64,000 bases of DNA from Meghimatium bilineatum (Eukaryota; Mollusca; Gastropoda; Stylommatophora; Philomycidae). A model generated the notes under the pieces. The model saw only the letters and a program-made list of their open reading frames with translations, was not told the origin of the DNA and did no database searches. The position numbers were made by a program, and so were the translations under genes. Position 1 is the first letter of the stretch. Each line of letters opens with the position of its first letter. The DNA lies in assembly GCA_034231615.1 (NCBI GenBank), contig CM067309.1:24011965-24075964 (forward strand). The letters run 5' to 3'. Of this stretch, positions 47,091-58,489 are shown one piece after another.

Positions 47091-48110
47091 GAGATATGTT
47101 ATGATTCTAGGAGTAAGTGTGATGTTTCTATTAGTGATAGTGTATGCTGAGATAAATGGCGATTCTAAGAGTGACAAAAATTGTGATGAGATATTTGGTG
47201 ATTCTAGGCGTGAGAGAGTGTGATGATATTTATATTCAGTCTATTGGTGAGAAAGTGTGATGAGATATAGTGTACATCTAGGAGTGAGAGAGTGTGATGA
47301 GATATATGGTAATTCTAGGGGTGAGAGTGTGATGAGATATTTGGTGATTCTAGGCGTGAGAGAATGTGATGAGATATTTGGTAAGTCTAGGCTTGAGAGA
47401 ATGTGATGAGATATTCTGTGATTCTAGGGGTGAGTGAGTGTGATGCGATATTTGGTTATTCTAGGGGTGAGAGAGTGTGATGAGATATTTGGTGATTCTA
47501 GGGGTGAGAGAATGTGATGAGATATTTGGTGATTCTAGGGGTGAGATAATGTGATGAGATATTTGGTGATTCTAGGGGTGAGAGAATGTGATGAGATATT
47601 TGGTAATTCTAGGGGTGAGAGAGTGTGATGAGATATTTGGTGATTCTAGGGGTGAGAGAGTGTGATGAGATATATGGTGATTCTAGGGGTGAGAGAGTGT
47701 GATGCGATATTTGGTGATTCTAGGAGTGATAGAGTGTGATGAGATATTTGGTAAGTCTAGGCGTGAGAGAATGTGATGAGATATCCTGTGATTCTAGGGG
47801 TGAGTGAGTGTGATGCGATATTTGGTTATTCTAGGGGTGAGAGAGTGTGATGAGATATTTGGTGATTCTAGGAGTGAGAGAGTCTGATGAGATATTTGGT
47901 GATTCTAGGGGTGAGAGAATGTGATGAGATATTTGGTGATTCTAGGGGTGAGATAATGTGATGAGATATTTGGTAAGTCTAGGCGTGAGAGAATGTGATG
48001 AGATATTTGGTAAGTCTAGGCGTGAGAGAATGTGATGAGATATTTGGTAAGTCTAGGCGTGAGAGAATGTGATGAGATATATGTTGATTCTAGGAGTACG
48101 AGAGAATGAT
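47091..48110. repeat. 37-bp satellite derived from the 25-bp one, about 27 copies
   Basis: Unit GATATTTGGTGATTCTAGGG, then GTGAGAGAATGTGATGA. It is the 25-bp unit of the preceding array with about 12 bp (GAGATATTTGGT) added. The switch happens near 47090-47230, where mixed units are seen. Confidence 0.95.
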
Positions 48111-48599
48111 GGTGATTCTCAGAGTGAGAGATGGGATGAGTTATAAGAGGAGTGATAGAGTCTGCAGACCTAATGTGTATATAATTTAACACATTCGCAA
48201 TGAGTGGTCTCTCTTCCATACAAACAAGTCGAGAATTCTAATGTCTTCAAGAAAACCTTGTTTGATGCCAGAAACTCGTATGCCTCCAAGAAAACAGTGT
48301 TGAATGCCAGAAATTCTAGCCGTCATTGTTCAATTTATTCAGTTGAAGACATAGTTAGTTTAACCCGACGTAGCATGTTCAGTCAACTTGCTGCAAGAAA
48401 TGGGCAGTCAATTAAGTCAAGAAACGGCACGCTGACACGTGGCTGTATTCTCATGATGGGGGAACAATCAAAGCTGGTCAAAACATTGAAATAATATAAT
48501 AGTCAGTGTCGGTCATTATAAAGTGATAAATACTACAAGTGTTCAGGTAATATTGTTACTAGATAATCTAACTAACAAATAATTACAATAAACAAAAAG
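48111..48599. other. Spacer; short open frame of unknown nature
   Basis: A 96-codon plus frame (48204-48494) includes FKKTLFDARNSYASKKTVLN, an imperfect internal duplication. No domain recognised, so I do not call it a gene. Confidence 0.4.
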
Positions 48600-49504
48600 A
48601 ATCAAAAGTAGCAGATCTTGAATGGCAGAGGCTGAAGACACACTGCGAATAGTATGTGAATTAGAAGAAATAGGAAAGGGCTGTGAATGGGCGTAGGCAG
48701 ACATGGAGAAAATAATCACTGACTGAAGTAATAATACAACTAGATAATGCGTGTCCGAAATGGACGGGTGTCAGGGCCAACGCAGAAGTACATGCACTGG
48801 CCCAGGTACACTCGAAACCACAAGACATAATTATATACACAGATGGTTCAGTTAACAGAAATACAAAAAAGCGGTTATGGTTTTGTTGCATACAGAAACG
48901 AGGTGAAGTTGTTTTTTTTTTTCCAGTACTCTTCTGCATACTCCACTGTCAAATCGAGCATGGGGATGGAGATAGTTACAGCAGCACTATCTATCTATCT
49001 ATCTATCTCCCCATCGAGGCCAGAACCTTGAAGTGGTGATGGGGCTTAGTTCAGCCATCAGAGGCTGGAAACTAAGACTGGTCGGGCACTCCCACTCGAG
49101 CAGGACCATAGTCCGGCCCAAGTAAGCAGAGTGCTGAAGACGGAGGCAACCAGCCAAAAGGCGCACAGATAATCAGGTTGCCACGCATAAAACACAATGA
49201 ACAGATCAGAACAAGTTATAATTCTACGTCTCAGAACAGGACACAACCGACTCCGCAGTCACATGTATACAAAGTTCAAGATTGGCAACACGGCCATGTG
49301 TACATGTGGACAGGCAGTACAGAGTGCCAAACATATACTTCAAGAGTGTTCTGAGCATGAAACGCTGAGGCAGACATATTGGCCAGAGGAAACAACACTG
49401 GAATCAAAGCTCTATGGGACACTGTATGAACTACAAAAGACAGTGAGTTTTATTAAGGAGACAGAATTGCAGATATAGACATGTTTCAAGTGAACGAAAG
49501 AAGA

Positions 49505-49508
<4 letters not shown>
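48600..49508 (+). mobile_element. RNase H-bearing LINE, 3' part, decayed
   Basis: NAEVHALAQVHSKPQDIIIY leads into YTDGS at 48834-48848 (catalytic Asp of RNase H). After a one-base slip in an A run come SGYGFVAYRN and SSMGMEIVTAA (catalytic Glu). A small ATCT run (48986-49006) and a patch that may be foreign (49007-49190) interrupt it. From 49197 come QVIILRLRTGHNRLRSHMYT, KIGNTAMCTCGQAVQSAKHI, LQEC, and a stop at 49476. The element ends in GAAAGAAGAAGAAA, a GAA-type tail. The order RNase H then C-x-C...H-x4-C is that of I-group-like LINEs. Related C-termini lie at 54853 and 61818. Confidence 0.88.
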
Positions 49509-49972
<464 letters not shown>

Positions 49973-50690
49973 TGGCCCTTGTGTGCCTTGCGGCGTCAGG
50001 GGTGGAAGAATTCTCTGGAGATGGCCTTCTTGTGTGCTGTATGTAAGATTGTTCCTGTGACTTCTGTGATTTCTGTGATCCATCTTTTACACGGTCTGCC
50101 TATGGCTTTATAACCGTTATGTCTATGTGTCATGGCCATTTGTGGCATGCTATCTGTTGGTAGTCTGGAAGCGTGTGAAAATCTCTTGATCTGTTTTCAT
50201 TTTGATGTGTTCCAATACTGGTATTGTTTTGGTTATCGGTCTCATGTTATCGTTTCTAATTCTATCTCTTAATGACACTCCGAGTATTCTTCGTAGACAT
50301 GTCATTTCTGTTGTCACTATTTTTCTTTTGTCTTGTGCTGTCATTGTCCAGGTTTGGCACTGATAGCATAGTGATGGAATAATAATAGTCTTGTATAATG
50401 CAACTTTAGTGTCTATGTTTACATTTTTGTTCTTGAAAATACGTGTCATCTATCCTAGGATCTGGTATGATTTGTTGCATCTATTTTGTATCTCTTTACT
50501 GGTTTTCCCTTCACTCGATATAATGCTTCCTAAGTAAGTGAACTCATTTACTTGTTTAAGGTGTTTATCATCGATGGCGATAGTGATATTTCTTTCTTTC
50601 TTTGCTATTGCCATTATCTCGGTCTTTTCAATATTGATCTTCATGTTGAATTTTTGACATGTTGTGTGTGTGGAGTCTGTTCATATGGTC
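49973..50690 (-). mobile_element. RTE-1 LINE, 3' portion, one of the best copies
   Basis: Minus strand from 50690: KINIEKTEIMAIAKKERNI, DDKHLKQVNEFTYLGSIIS, EGKTSKEIQNRCNKSYQILG, a stop at about 50450, then TRIFKNKNVNIDTKVALYKT, SLCYQCQTWTMTAQDKRKI, LRRILGVSLRDRIRNDN and HIKMKTDQEIFTRFQTTNR. Frameshifted C-terminal sequence runs into the ATCT array. It serves as the uninterrupted reference for the RTE-1 copy split at 6996/9026. Confidence 0.88.
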
Positions 50691-51350
50691 TTGCAGTTGT
50701 AATTACAATTACACACGCGGTAATACTTTCAAAGCATGCTCAAGATAAATAAAAGTACATACTGAGAAATGAATGATATGATTTATTGAATAACTCAATT
50801 GATATATCATTACATGGATATACTGCCCTGGTCATTTGGGGTTCAGAGAAACAGAGAGAGCCGTCTTATTGGAAGGCAATGCTGTGATAGACGGCACATT
50901 GCTGAGAAGAGATAAGCAGACTTGATCAAGGCAGTAACAAATTCATTGAAAGATGAAGATGATGTCAATGAGGCCGAGAACGTACACGTAAAGATAGTGT
51001 CAGAAATGGGAATGTCTAGAGGGAAAGGAAGGAAGAATAATTTTTTGGAAAGTCCGGAAGATCACGCAATCAACACCTGGCCGGGACTCTGAGTCTACAT
51101 ACACTTGGATGGTTGCTGGAATGGAGAGTGGAACACTTATGGGAGTGCCCGACGTGCTGTTGTACTAGTTTCTAATCAAGAATCAAGAACTACTAAACAG
51201 TAAAACCAATGTAGAAGAGAACTAACAAAAACATAAAAACATGTAATTATTTATCCATGCAATAACATTAACATTATTTCAGTGAACCAACCTTGCAGAT
51301 AAGGAGGGGGAGGGGCGCCCCCACCCTCCCACTCTAGCAAACAAGACCTT
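50691..51350. other. Spacer, no gene seen
   Basis: Contains an AGAGAAACAGAGAGAGCCG patch and a C-rich run near 51302-51335. No conserved frame. Confidence 0.5.
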
Positions 51351-52165
51351 GACTTTTAGTACTATGAATGTAGCCTAGATTTTAGTACTTAGAATGTAGC
51401 CTAAGGGTTTCTGTACTAATAATGTATCCTAGGTTTCTGTACTAATAGTGTAGCTTAGGTTCTAGTACTAGGAATTCAGGCTAGGTTTTTGTACTTGCTA
51501 TAATAGCCTATGTTTTATTACTGGGAATCTAGTCTAGGATTTTAGTATTGGAAATGTAACCTAGACTTTAACACTAAGAATGTAGCCTACGTTTTGTACT
51601 AAGAGTGTTGTCTAGGTTTCAGTACTAAGAACGTAGCCTAGGTTTCAATTTACTTAGAATGTTGCCTAGGATTTTGTATTAAGAATGTAGCCTAGGTTTT
51701 TTGTATTACGAATGTAGCCTAGGTTTTTGTACTAAGAATATAGCCTAGGTTTTTGTACTAAGAATTTAGCCTAGGTTTTTGCACTAAGAATGTAACCTAG
51801 GTTGTTTTTGGACTAAGAATGTAGCCTAGGTTTCAGTACTATGAATGTAACTTAGGTTTCAGTACTAAGAATTCAGCATAGGTTTCAATTTACTTAGAAT
51901 GTAGTCTAGGTTTTTGTATTACGAATGTAGGCCAGGTTTTTGTGCTATGAATGTAGCCTAGGTTTCAGTTTACTTAGAATGTAGTCTAGGTTTTTGAACT
52001 AAGAATGTAGTTTAGGTGTTTGTACTAAGAATGTAATCTAGGTTTTTGTGCTATGAATGTAGCCTAGGTTTCAGTACTAGGAATGTAATCTAGGTTTCAG
52101 TACTAGGAATGTAATCTATGTTTCAGTGCAAGGAATTTGCGCTTCTACTAGTAATGTAGCCTAGG
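51351..52165. repeat. 26-bp minisatellite, about 31 copies
   Basis: Units contain AATGTAGCCTAGGTTTTTGT and ACTAAG. CCTAGG is self-complementary. High divergence and many indels suggest an old array. Confidence 0.93.
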
Positions 52166-52344
52166 TATTGCACCAATCCTCACGTATTTAGTGCTGTTGA
52201 TTGTTCCCTTATTGCCCTGTGTGGCATCAACCCTAATGCATTTAGTTCTTTGGATTGTTCCCTTATTGCCCTGTGTTGTCCATATCTATCGTTTTATGGT
52301 TGTTCTCACACACTGAGGATGTATCCCCTTTTCTTTTCCATCGC

Positions 52345-53855
52345 ATATGTCATTTACCACGTCTGGCAACCGTATGTCATTTACCACGTCTGGCAACCGT
52401 ATATGTCATTTACCACGTCTGGCAACCGTATATGTCATTTACCACGTCTGGCAACCGTATATGACATTTACCACGTCTGTCAACCGTATATGTCATTTAC
52501 CACGTCTGGCAACCGTATATGTCATTTACCACGTCTGGCAACCGTATATGTCATTTACCACGTCTGGCAACCGTATATGTCATTTACCACGTCTGGCAAC
52601 CGTATATGTCATTTACCACGTCTGGCAACCGTATATGTCATTTACCACGTCTGGCAACCGTATATGTCATTTACCACGTTTGGCAACCATATATGTCATT
52701 TACCACGTCTGGCAAACGTATATGTCATTTACCACGTCTGGCAACCGTATATGTCATTTACCACGTCTGGCAACCGTATATGTCATTTACCACGTCTGGC
52801 AACCGTATATGTCATTTACCACGTCTGGCAACCGTATATGTCATTTACCACGTCTGGCAACCGTATATGTCATTTACCACGTCTGGCAACCGTATATGTC
52901 ATTTACCACGTCTGGCAACCGTATATGTCATTTACCACGTTTGGCAACCATATATGTCATTTATCACGTCTGGCAAACGTATATGTCATTTACCACGTCT
53001 GGAAACCGTATATGTCATTTACCACGTCTGGCAACCGTATATGTCATTTACCACGTCTGGCAACCGTATATGTCATTTACCACGTCTGGCAACCGTATAT
53101 GTCATTTACCACGTCTGGCAACCGTATATGTCATTTACCACGTCTGGGAACCGTATATGTCATTTACCACGTCTGGCAACCATATATGTCATTTACCACG
53201 TCTGGCAAACGTATATGTCATTTACCACGTCTGGCAACCATATATGTCATTTACCACGTCTGGCAACCGTATATGTCATTTACCACGTCTGGCAACCGTA
53301 TATGTCATTTACCACGTCTGGCAACCGTATATGTCATTTACCACGTTTGGCAACCATATATGTCATTTACCACGTCTGGCAAACGTATATGTCATTTACC
53401 ACGTCTGGAAACCGTATATGTCATTTACCACGTCTGGCAACCGTATATGTCATTTACCACGTCTGGCAACCGTATATGTCATTTACCACGTCTGGCAACC
53501 GTATATGTCATTTACCACGTCTGGCAACCGTATATGTCATTTACCACGTCTGGGAACCGTATATGTCATTTACCACGTCTGGCAACCATATATGTCATTT
53601 ACCACGTCTGGCAAACGTATATGTCATTTACCACGTCTGGCAACCATATATGTCATTTACCACGTCTGGCAACCGTATATGTCATTTACCACGTCTGGCA
53701 ACCGTATATGCCATTTACCACGTCTGACAACCGTATATGTCATTTACCACGTCTGGCAAACGTATATGTCATTTACCACGTCTGGCAACCGTATATGTCA
53801 TTTACCACGTCTGGCAACCGTATATGTCATTTACCACGTCTGGCAACCGTATGTT
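52345..53855. repeat. 29-bp minisatellite, about 52 copies, with 406-bp higher-order repeat
   Basis: Unit CATTTACCACGTCTGGCAAC plus CGTATATGT. Variant markers show two 14-unit blocks of 406 bp: ACGTTTGG at 52939 and 53345, CTGGGAACC at 53142 and 53548. An earlier marker at 52678 is nine units (261 bp) upstream. No stop occurs in any plus frame, so frames of 544, 508 and 402 codons overlap, an expected artefact of a stop-free 29-mer. On the minus strand the last unit reads PVATYGCQTW, continuous with the LINE at 53856-54080. Confidence 0.96.
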
Positions 53856-54080
53856 GCCACTGGAAATATATAATTTCTGAATAGTTGTTACTGTGTTCTT
53901 CTGTTTTCTCTGTGCCATAGATTTGTATTCTGCGATATTTTTTGTAGGGCGATTGCTAATCTATTTCTGATCTCTGCTGAGAAATCTTCTGTCGTGCTGA
54001 TGGTTGACCCGGTATGTTTAAAGTTTCTGACATTATCTAGTTGCTTCTTGTCAGTGACTATTATAATATATGATGACATC
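53856..54080 (-). mobile_element. RTE LINE fragment adjoining the 29-bp array
   Basis: Minus strand: IIIVTDKKQLDNVRNFKHTG, STISTTEDFSAEIRNRLAIA and LQKISQNTNLWHRENRRTQ, then RNYIFPVATYGCQTW across the array boundary. This is the segment between the YADD domain and the YGCETW box. Confidence 0.85.
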
Positions 54081-54094
54081 TAGATCAAATGCAG

Positions 54095-54184
54095 AATGTG
54101 ATGTGTCCATCTATCGGTACATGCCGATCCGACTATTCAGGATGTGATGTGTCCATCTATGGGAACATGCCGATCTAACTATTC
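54095..54184. repeat. 46-bp direct duplication
   Basis: GATGTGATGTGTCCATCTAT and ACATGCCGATC..ACTATTCAG occur twice in tandem with few differences. Confidence 0.85.
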
Positions 54185-54479
54185 AGCGCAAGACTTGTTA
54201 CCTTAATTATATCTGCAGATATTGTGGATAATATTTACACAATACGCTCCCGCGGTCATGGATTCCAACCCCAGTCATGACGTCTTGTTTCTACAGTGTA
54301 CTTGTTGTGGAGATCCCAAGTGATTATCGCTTGGAGTTACAGTTACTTGCTGTCAGCAACACTCTGGGAAGGTGGCGTCCCGTTTCGTTATCTAATGGTG
54401 ACTGTCCTGCGTCTTAGAATCTTGGAAAATCATCAATAAGGCTAGAAACACAGTTGCAGTATCGAACAACAAAATGTTA
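54185..54479. other. Spacer; weak tRNA-like B box
   Basis: CATGGATTCCAACCCCAG at 54257-54274 resembles a B box (GATTCCAACCCC) but has no convincing A box. No gene. Confidence 0.35.
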
Positions 54480-54665
54480 AAGACGAATCTTCAGAATACA
54501 ATGAAATTTAAAGATCACCAATAGGGACATTCTGAGAGAATTGAAAGTAAAAGAAATCTGGCTAAACATCAAGATTCTCTATAGAAAATTACAATGTTTT
54601 GGACATATCAAACAATATCATACCCGAGTAAAGACCATATCATACCCGAGTAACATAACTTTATA
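54480..54665 (+). mobile_element. RTE LINE C-terminal fragment
   Basis: Reads ITNRDILRELKVKEIWLNIK and LQCFGHIKQYHTRVKT, ending with a 21-bp duplication (CATATCATACCCGAGTAA). Closely parallels 62980-63060 (LKEMNVQEIWLN, LQYFGHIKSH). Confidence 0.8.
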
Positions 54666-54849
54666 TTTGCTTTAGTGATCCCATTTCCTTGCCAGATGAT
54701 CAGTGTTTTAATTTCTTTGGAAGTACTGCTGAGATGTAATAAGCTGGTAGTAATCAATCATGCAAGTATTCTTTGGATCTTTCACTTTCAGCAATACTGA
54801 ACTGCAGTACGAAATGACACCTACCATCAAAGTCCACAACAAGTCCACA

Positions 54850-55140
54850 CACGCAAGGAGCAAATTATTGTCTACGTACTACGAACTGACCACAACAGAC
54901 TGAGAAAACACATGCTCAGAAAGCTGAAAATTGGCTAGACAAACATGTGCCACTGTGGACTAAGCCCAGAGATAGCAGAACCCATTCTTCATGCCCTTTT
55001 TGTCAACTCTATCAAGAAGAGAGGGAGTAAATAATCTGGTCTACTGAGACGTCAGTATTTCCATACCTGAGGGTTCCTTGAATGACCTGAAGTGAATTAC
55101 AAAGTTCATTGAAGCTATTGGCGCTGTTCTTGATAACTGA
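54850..55140 (+). mobile_element. C-terminus of the RNase H-bearing LINE, second copy
   Basis: Reads KEQIIVYVLRTDHNRLRKHM, LRKLKIG-stop-TNMCHCG and EIAEPILHAL, then with frameshifts NDLK and TKFIEAIGAVLDN-stop at about 55137. It matches RLRTGHNRLRSHMYTKFKIG at 49.2 kb. The last codons form the first unit of the following array. Confidence 0.82.
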
Positions 55141-55502
55141 CTGAAGCTATTGGCGCTGTGTCTTGATAACTGATTGAAGCTATTGGCGCTGTGTCTTGAT
55201 AACTGATTGAAGCTATTGGCGCTGTGTCTTGATAACTGACTGAAGCTATTGACGCTGTGTCTTGATAACTGACTGAAGATATTGGCGCTGTGTCTTGATA
55301 ACTGATTGACGCTATTGGCGCTGTGTCTTGATAACTGACTGAAGCTATTGGCGCTGTGTCTTGACAACTGACTGAAGATATTGGCGCTGTGTCTTGATAA
55401 CTGATTGAAGCTATTGGCGCTGTGTCTTGATAACTGACTGAAGATATTGGCGCTTGATAATTGACTGAAGATATTGGCGCTGTGTCTTGATAACTGACTG
55501 AA
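55105..55502. repeat. 33-bp minisatellite seeded by a LINE C-terminus, about 12 copies
   Basis: Unit GAAGCTATTGGCGCTGTGTC then TTGATAACTGACT. The first unit is the end of the LINE ORF: TTCATTGAAGCTATTGGCGC encodes FIEAIG, followed by AVLDN and TGA. Open frames on the minus strand (SQLSRHSANSF period) are artefacts. Confidence 0.92.
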
Positions 55503-55700
55503 GGAGTAAGAAAAAGTAAGAGGACATGAAGGCATGGCATCGAAAGCGAGGTAGGCCCCGAGGACGACGAACGCAAGTATATAAAAAACCAACTGAACAT
55601 AACACTCGCAGAAGATGGGAGATTTGAACAAGATCGGCAGATGTTTTTAAAGCTGTGGTGATGACTGTAAAAAGCAATCCAATATATGCTGCTTTATGAT
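55503..55700 (+). mobile_element. RTE LINE 3' end with GAT-type tail
   Basis: Reads KAWHRKRGRPRGRRTQVYKK and EHNTRRRW, then frame-broken ADVFKAV. It ends near ATGATGATAATAC. Arginine-rich end of an RTE-like ORF. Confidence 0.7.
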
Positions 55701-55915
55701 GATAATACTGGAATATGTTTTACAGGGAAAGCTCTCAGCAACAGTTCACATTTACCGCAACACGGCTAAGTATCTCAGGAAAACATACATCAAGAATCCG
55801 ATGAAAATATTCCAAGTCACACACAATCCAAATGTATAATACGAAATGAGTTGAAACTGCTAGCACACTACTATCATACTATCTCTGTAGAGAGCTGTAT
55901 TCTATTTGGAGAATA

Positions 55916-55923
55916 CACTACGA
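55916..55923. repeat. hAT target site duplication CACTACGA (left)
   Basis: Identical to 56231-56238. It has TA at the centre. Confidence 0.93.
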
Positions 55924-56230
55924 CAGGGGTGGCCAAACTTTTTTGTGCAGAGGGCCGCATTGAAAATTGTAAAGCTATTGGAAGGCCGCATATAATATTA
56001 TGTATATTTGGCAATATATATATATATAAATGATGTCAAATTGGGAAAAAAATATTGTATATATAATATATAAGAAAGTCGAATTAAAATTCCAATGGAT
56101 TTCTGTGTAATATTAATGGGAAAAAATCATTTTTGACGATCGTCCGTTTATTTAAAAATGTGTTTGAGGGCAGCAAAATATCAAATGGCGGGCCGCATGC
56201 GGCCCGAAGGCCGTAGTTTGTCCAACCCTG
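55924..56230. mobile_element. Non-autonomous hAT element (MITE), 307 bp, exact 8-bp TSD
   Basis: Left end CAGGGGTGGCCAAACT and right end AGTTTGTCCAACCCTG are inverted repeats with 14 of 16 matches. The subterminal parts are GGGCCGCAT-rich, including the perfect palindrome GGGCCGCATGCGGCCC at 56190-56205. The inside is AT-rich with no transposase. The flanking 8-bp duplication CACTACGA has the form nnnTAnnn described for Buster-type hAT elements. Family placement rests on the ends and duplication only. Confidence 0.93.
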
Positions 56231-56238
56231 CACTACGA
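56231..56238. repeat. hAT target site duplication CACTACGA (right)
   Basis: Second copy. Confidence 0.93.
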
Positions 56239-56432
56239 GATTAAGTACATCAGAAATGTTATCGGACCAGAAGAACTCGGATTGAGATATCAAGACATGT
56301 TATCTCAACTGGTGTCTAAATTGTCACATTTTTCAAGCGAAGACAACCTCTTTGGACAATGTTTATATTTGTAAACTACATTTAAATACAGCGCGTATGT
56401 ATATAAATGTGATATATAGAGAAATTAATTGT

Positions 56433-57075
56433 TGGTTTTATGTGGGTTCTATGTGGGTTCTATGTGGGTTCTATGTGGGTTTTATGTGGGTTATATGTGG
56501 GTTTTATGTGGGTTCTATGTGGGTTTTATGTGGGTTCTATGTGGGTTTTATGTGGGTTCTATGTGGGTTCCATGTAAGTTTTATGTGGGTGTTGTGTGGG
56601 TTCCATGTGAGTTTTATGTGGGTTCTATGTGGATTTTATGTGGGTGTTGTGTGGGTTCCATGTGTGTTTTATGTGGGTTCTATGTGGGTTTTATGTGGGT
56701 GTTGTGTGGGTTCCATGTGAGTTTTATGTGGGTGTTGTGTGGGTTCCATGTGAGTTTTATATGGGTTCTATGTGGTTTTATGTGGGTATTGTGTGGGTTC
56801 CATGTGAGTTTTATGTGGGTTCTATGTGGGTTTTATGTGGGTGTTGTGTGGGTTCCATGTGAGTTTTATGTGGGTGTTGTGTGGGTTCCATGTGAGTTTT
56901 ATGTGGGTTCTATGTGGGTTTTATGTGGGTATTGTGTGGGTTCCATGTGAGTTTTATGTGGGTTCTATGTGGGTTTTATGTGGGTGTTGTGTGGGTTCCA
57001 TGTGAGTTTTATGTGGGTTCTATGTGGGTTTTATGTGGGTGTTGTGTGGGTTCCATGTGAGTTTTATGTAGGTTT
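56433..57075. repeat. 11-bp minisatellite with longer superstructure
   Basis: Unit TATGTGGGTTC or TATGTGGGTTT. From 56570 on, a longer block with GTGTTGTGTGGGTTCCATGT and GAGTTTTATGTGGG recurs irregularly, as higher-order units. With no stop in the 11-mer, all three plus frames stay open (Gly-Phe-Tyr-Val-type peptides), again an artefact. Confidence 0.94.
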
Positions 57076-57685
57076 TGCGTGGGCCCTTACACTGAACTAA
57101 TAAATATATTTTAATTATGCGCTCTCTGTGTGGACAAAAGAGGCATTACAGGGACTAGTTGGAAATATAATTGAGGGCCTGTGACATAGGCCATGAAGTG
57201 TGGAATGATGGTGCACGGTACGGAGCTTAAAGGTGTTCTGTGATTTAAAAAAAGTGTGGAGTTGTTTGGAGAAGGTAATAAATGCAGCTCCTCAACATCA
57301 GAGAGTAACTAGAAAGTTATGAACAGATCAATCAGCATTGAAAGTGAACATTCCATGTCCCCACTGTTCACCAACCGTTAGGGCCATCATATAGTTTATC
57401 AGCCGCCTGCGTGCTCATAGACAAGGTCGGGCCTATAACTGAATGTCATAAATTATATGTAACAATTTATCATCGTAATTTGTGATGGATGAACAAGAAA
57501 ACAATAGCATATTTTCTTCTACATATCTGACAATTTCTTACACATGTTCACAACATCTTTCTATTGCTCAGAGAATGAATGGCATTGTTAGGTCATCAAC
57601 AGAAATTAACGGTCGTTGGGTAATTTTGAAGCAATCATAATATATCTCAAACATGTGTATCTTCTCCATATATATCTTGTGTTGA
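57076..57685. other. Spacer, no gene seen
   Basis: Ordinary sequence, no conserved frame or repeat recognised. Confidence 0.55.
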
Positions 57686-57900
57686 GCCAATCCTTCTTTA
57701 TGTATGCGAAGCATGGACAGTAAACAAAATAGCCCAAGATGAGATGGAAGCAGCTTAGATGTTTTTTAGAAGAATTATGAAAATTCCACGGACAGTCAAG
57801 AAAACTATATAAACGTCATTTGAGATGTTTGAGTTGATCATAGCTAAGAAAGATTACAGAAAAACCTAGAAGCAGTCAATCAAGATATTTAGGGTACGTC
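57686..57900 (+). mobile_element. RTE LINE fragment (YVCEAW to WTARKT equivalent)
   Basis: Reads CVEPILLYVCEAWTVNK, then MFFRRIMKIPRTVKKT and later stop-broken codons. It parallels [12 protein letters not shown] and [13 protein letters not shown] of the 31.6-33.0 kb ORF. Confidence 0.8.
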
Positions 57901-58489
57901 TGTAAGTATACACAAGAGAATTAATGAATATCATGTGAAAAGTTCTATAGCATTCCTTTTGAAGTAAAAAATAGGGGATAAATTCGCTGAATTTGGTAAA
58001 GGAAACCATCAAAAATATCAGACCTGTGGGAAAAATGAGAATCATACTACTAACGTGACGCTGTTTATTATCTCCGTAATTTCGGGCTATGGACACGACG
58101 TGGACAAAAAAATTAGCCAATGATGATGATTTACGATAAGCTAGTAAGATGGTATAATCGACGAAAGACACCGTATAATCGTGATCAATGTTGGTGAGTG
58201 GTCACGGTAAGATAAGCGAGGTACTCGCTTCTACCAGATGAAACAACTATGTTGTCCAGAGTCTGTGAGACTTGAGCAATGACAACTCAACATCAACTAG
58301 TCCATTATAAGTGCATGCATATATGCGTAGATCCAAAGATGGGAGTTGCTCGTGGTTTCAAAGTCGATTGTATATAGTGTAATGACGTTCAAACTGTCAA
58401 TACTGCATTTTTCCCGTTTAGGAGTTGCAGGGAAGAGATTGAATAGATGTGTGATAAAAGCCGCAGGCGTTTCACTAATGTTAAAATGT
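57901..58489. other. Spacer, no gene seen
   Basis: No domain-bearing frame. The first array unit appears at about 58475. Confidence 0.55.

Noticed and set aside
48204-48494. 96-codon frame with an internal duplication
   Set aside because: No recognisable protein family. The duplication is short and the context is repeats.
52250-53884. Open frame of 544 codons, with overlapping 508- and 402-codon frames
   Set aside because: They lie wholly in the 29-bp array. A 29-mer without a stop is open in all three frames. The peptides are the same periodic sequence in each frame, with no domain.
55700-56345. Disrupted host exon around the hAT insertion (EIKYIRNVIGPEELGLRYQD after removal)
   Set aside because: The downstream flank reads well for about 40 codons, but the frame does not extend upstream without a shift and I recognise no family. 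Not enough for a gene call.
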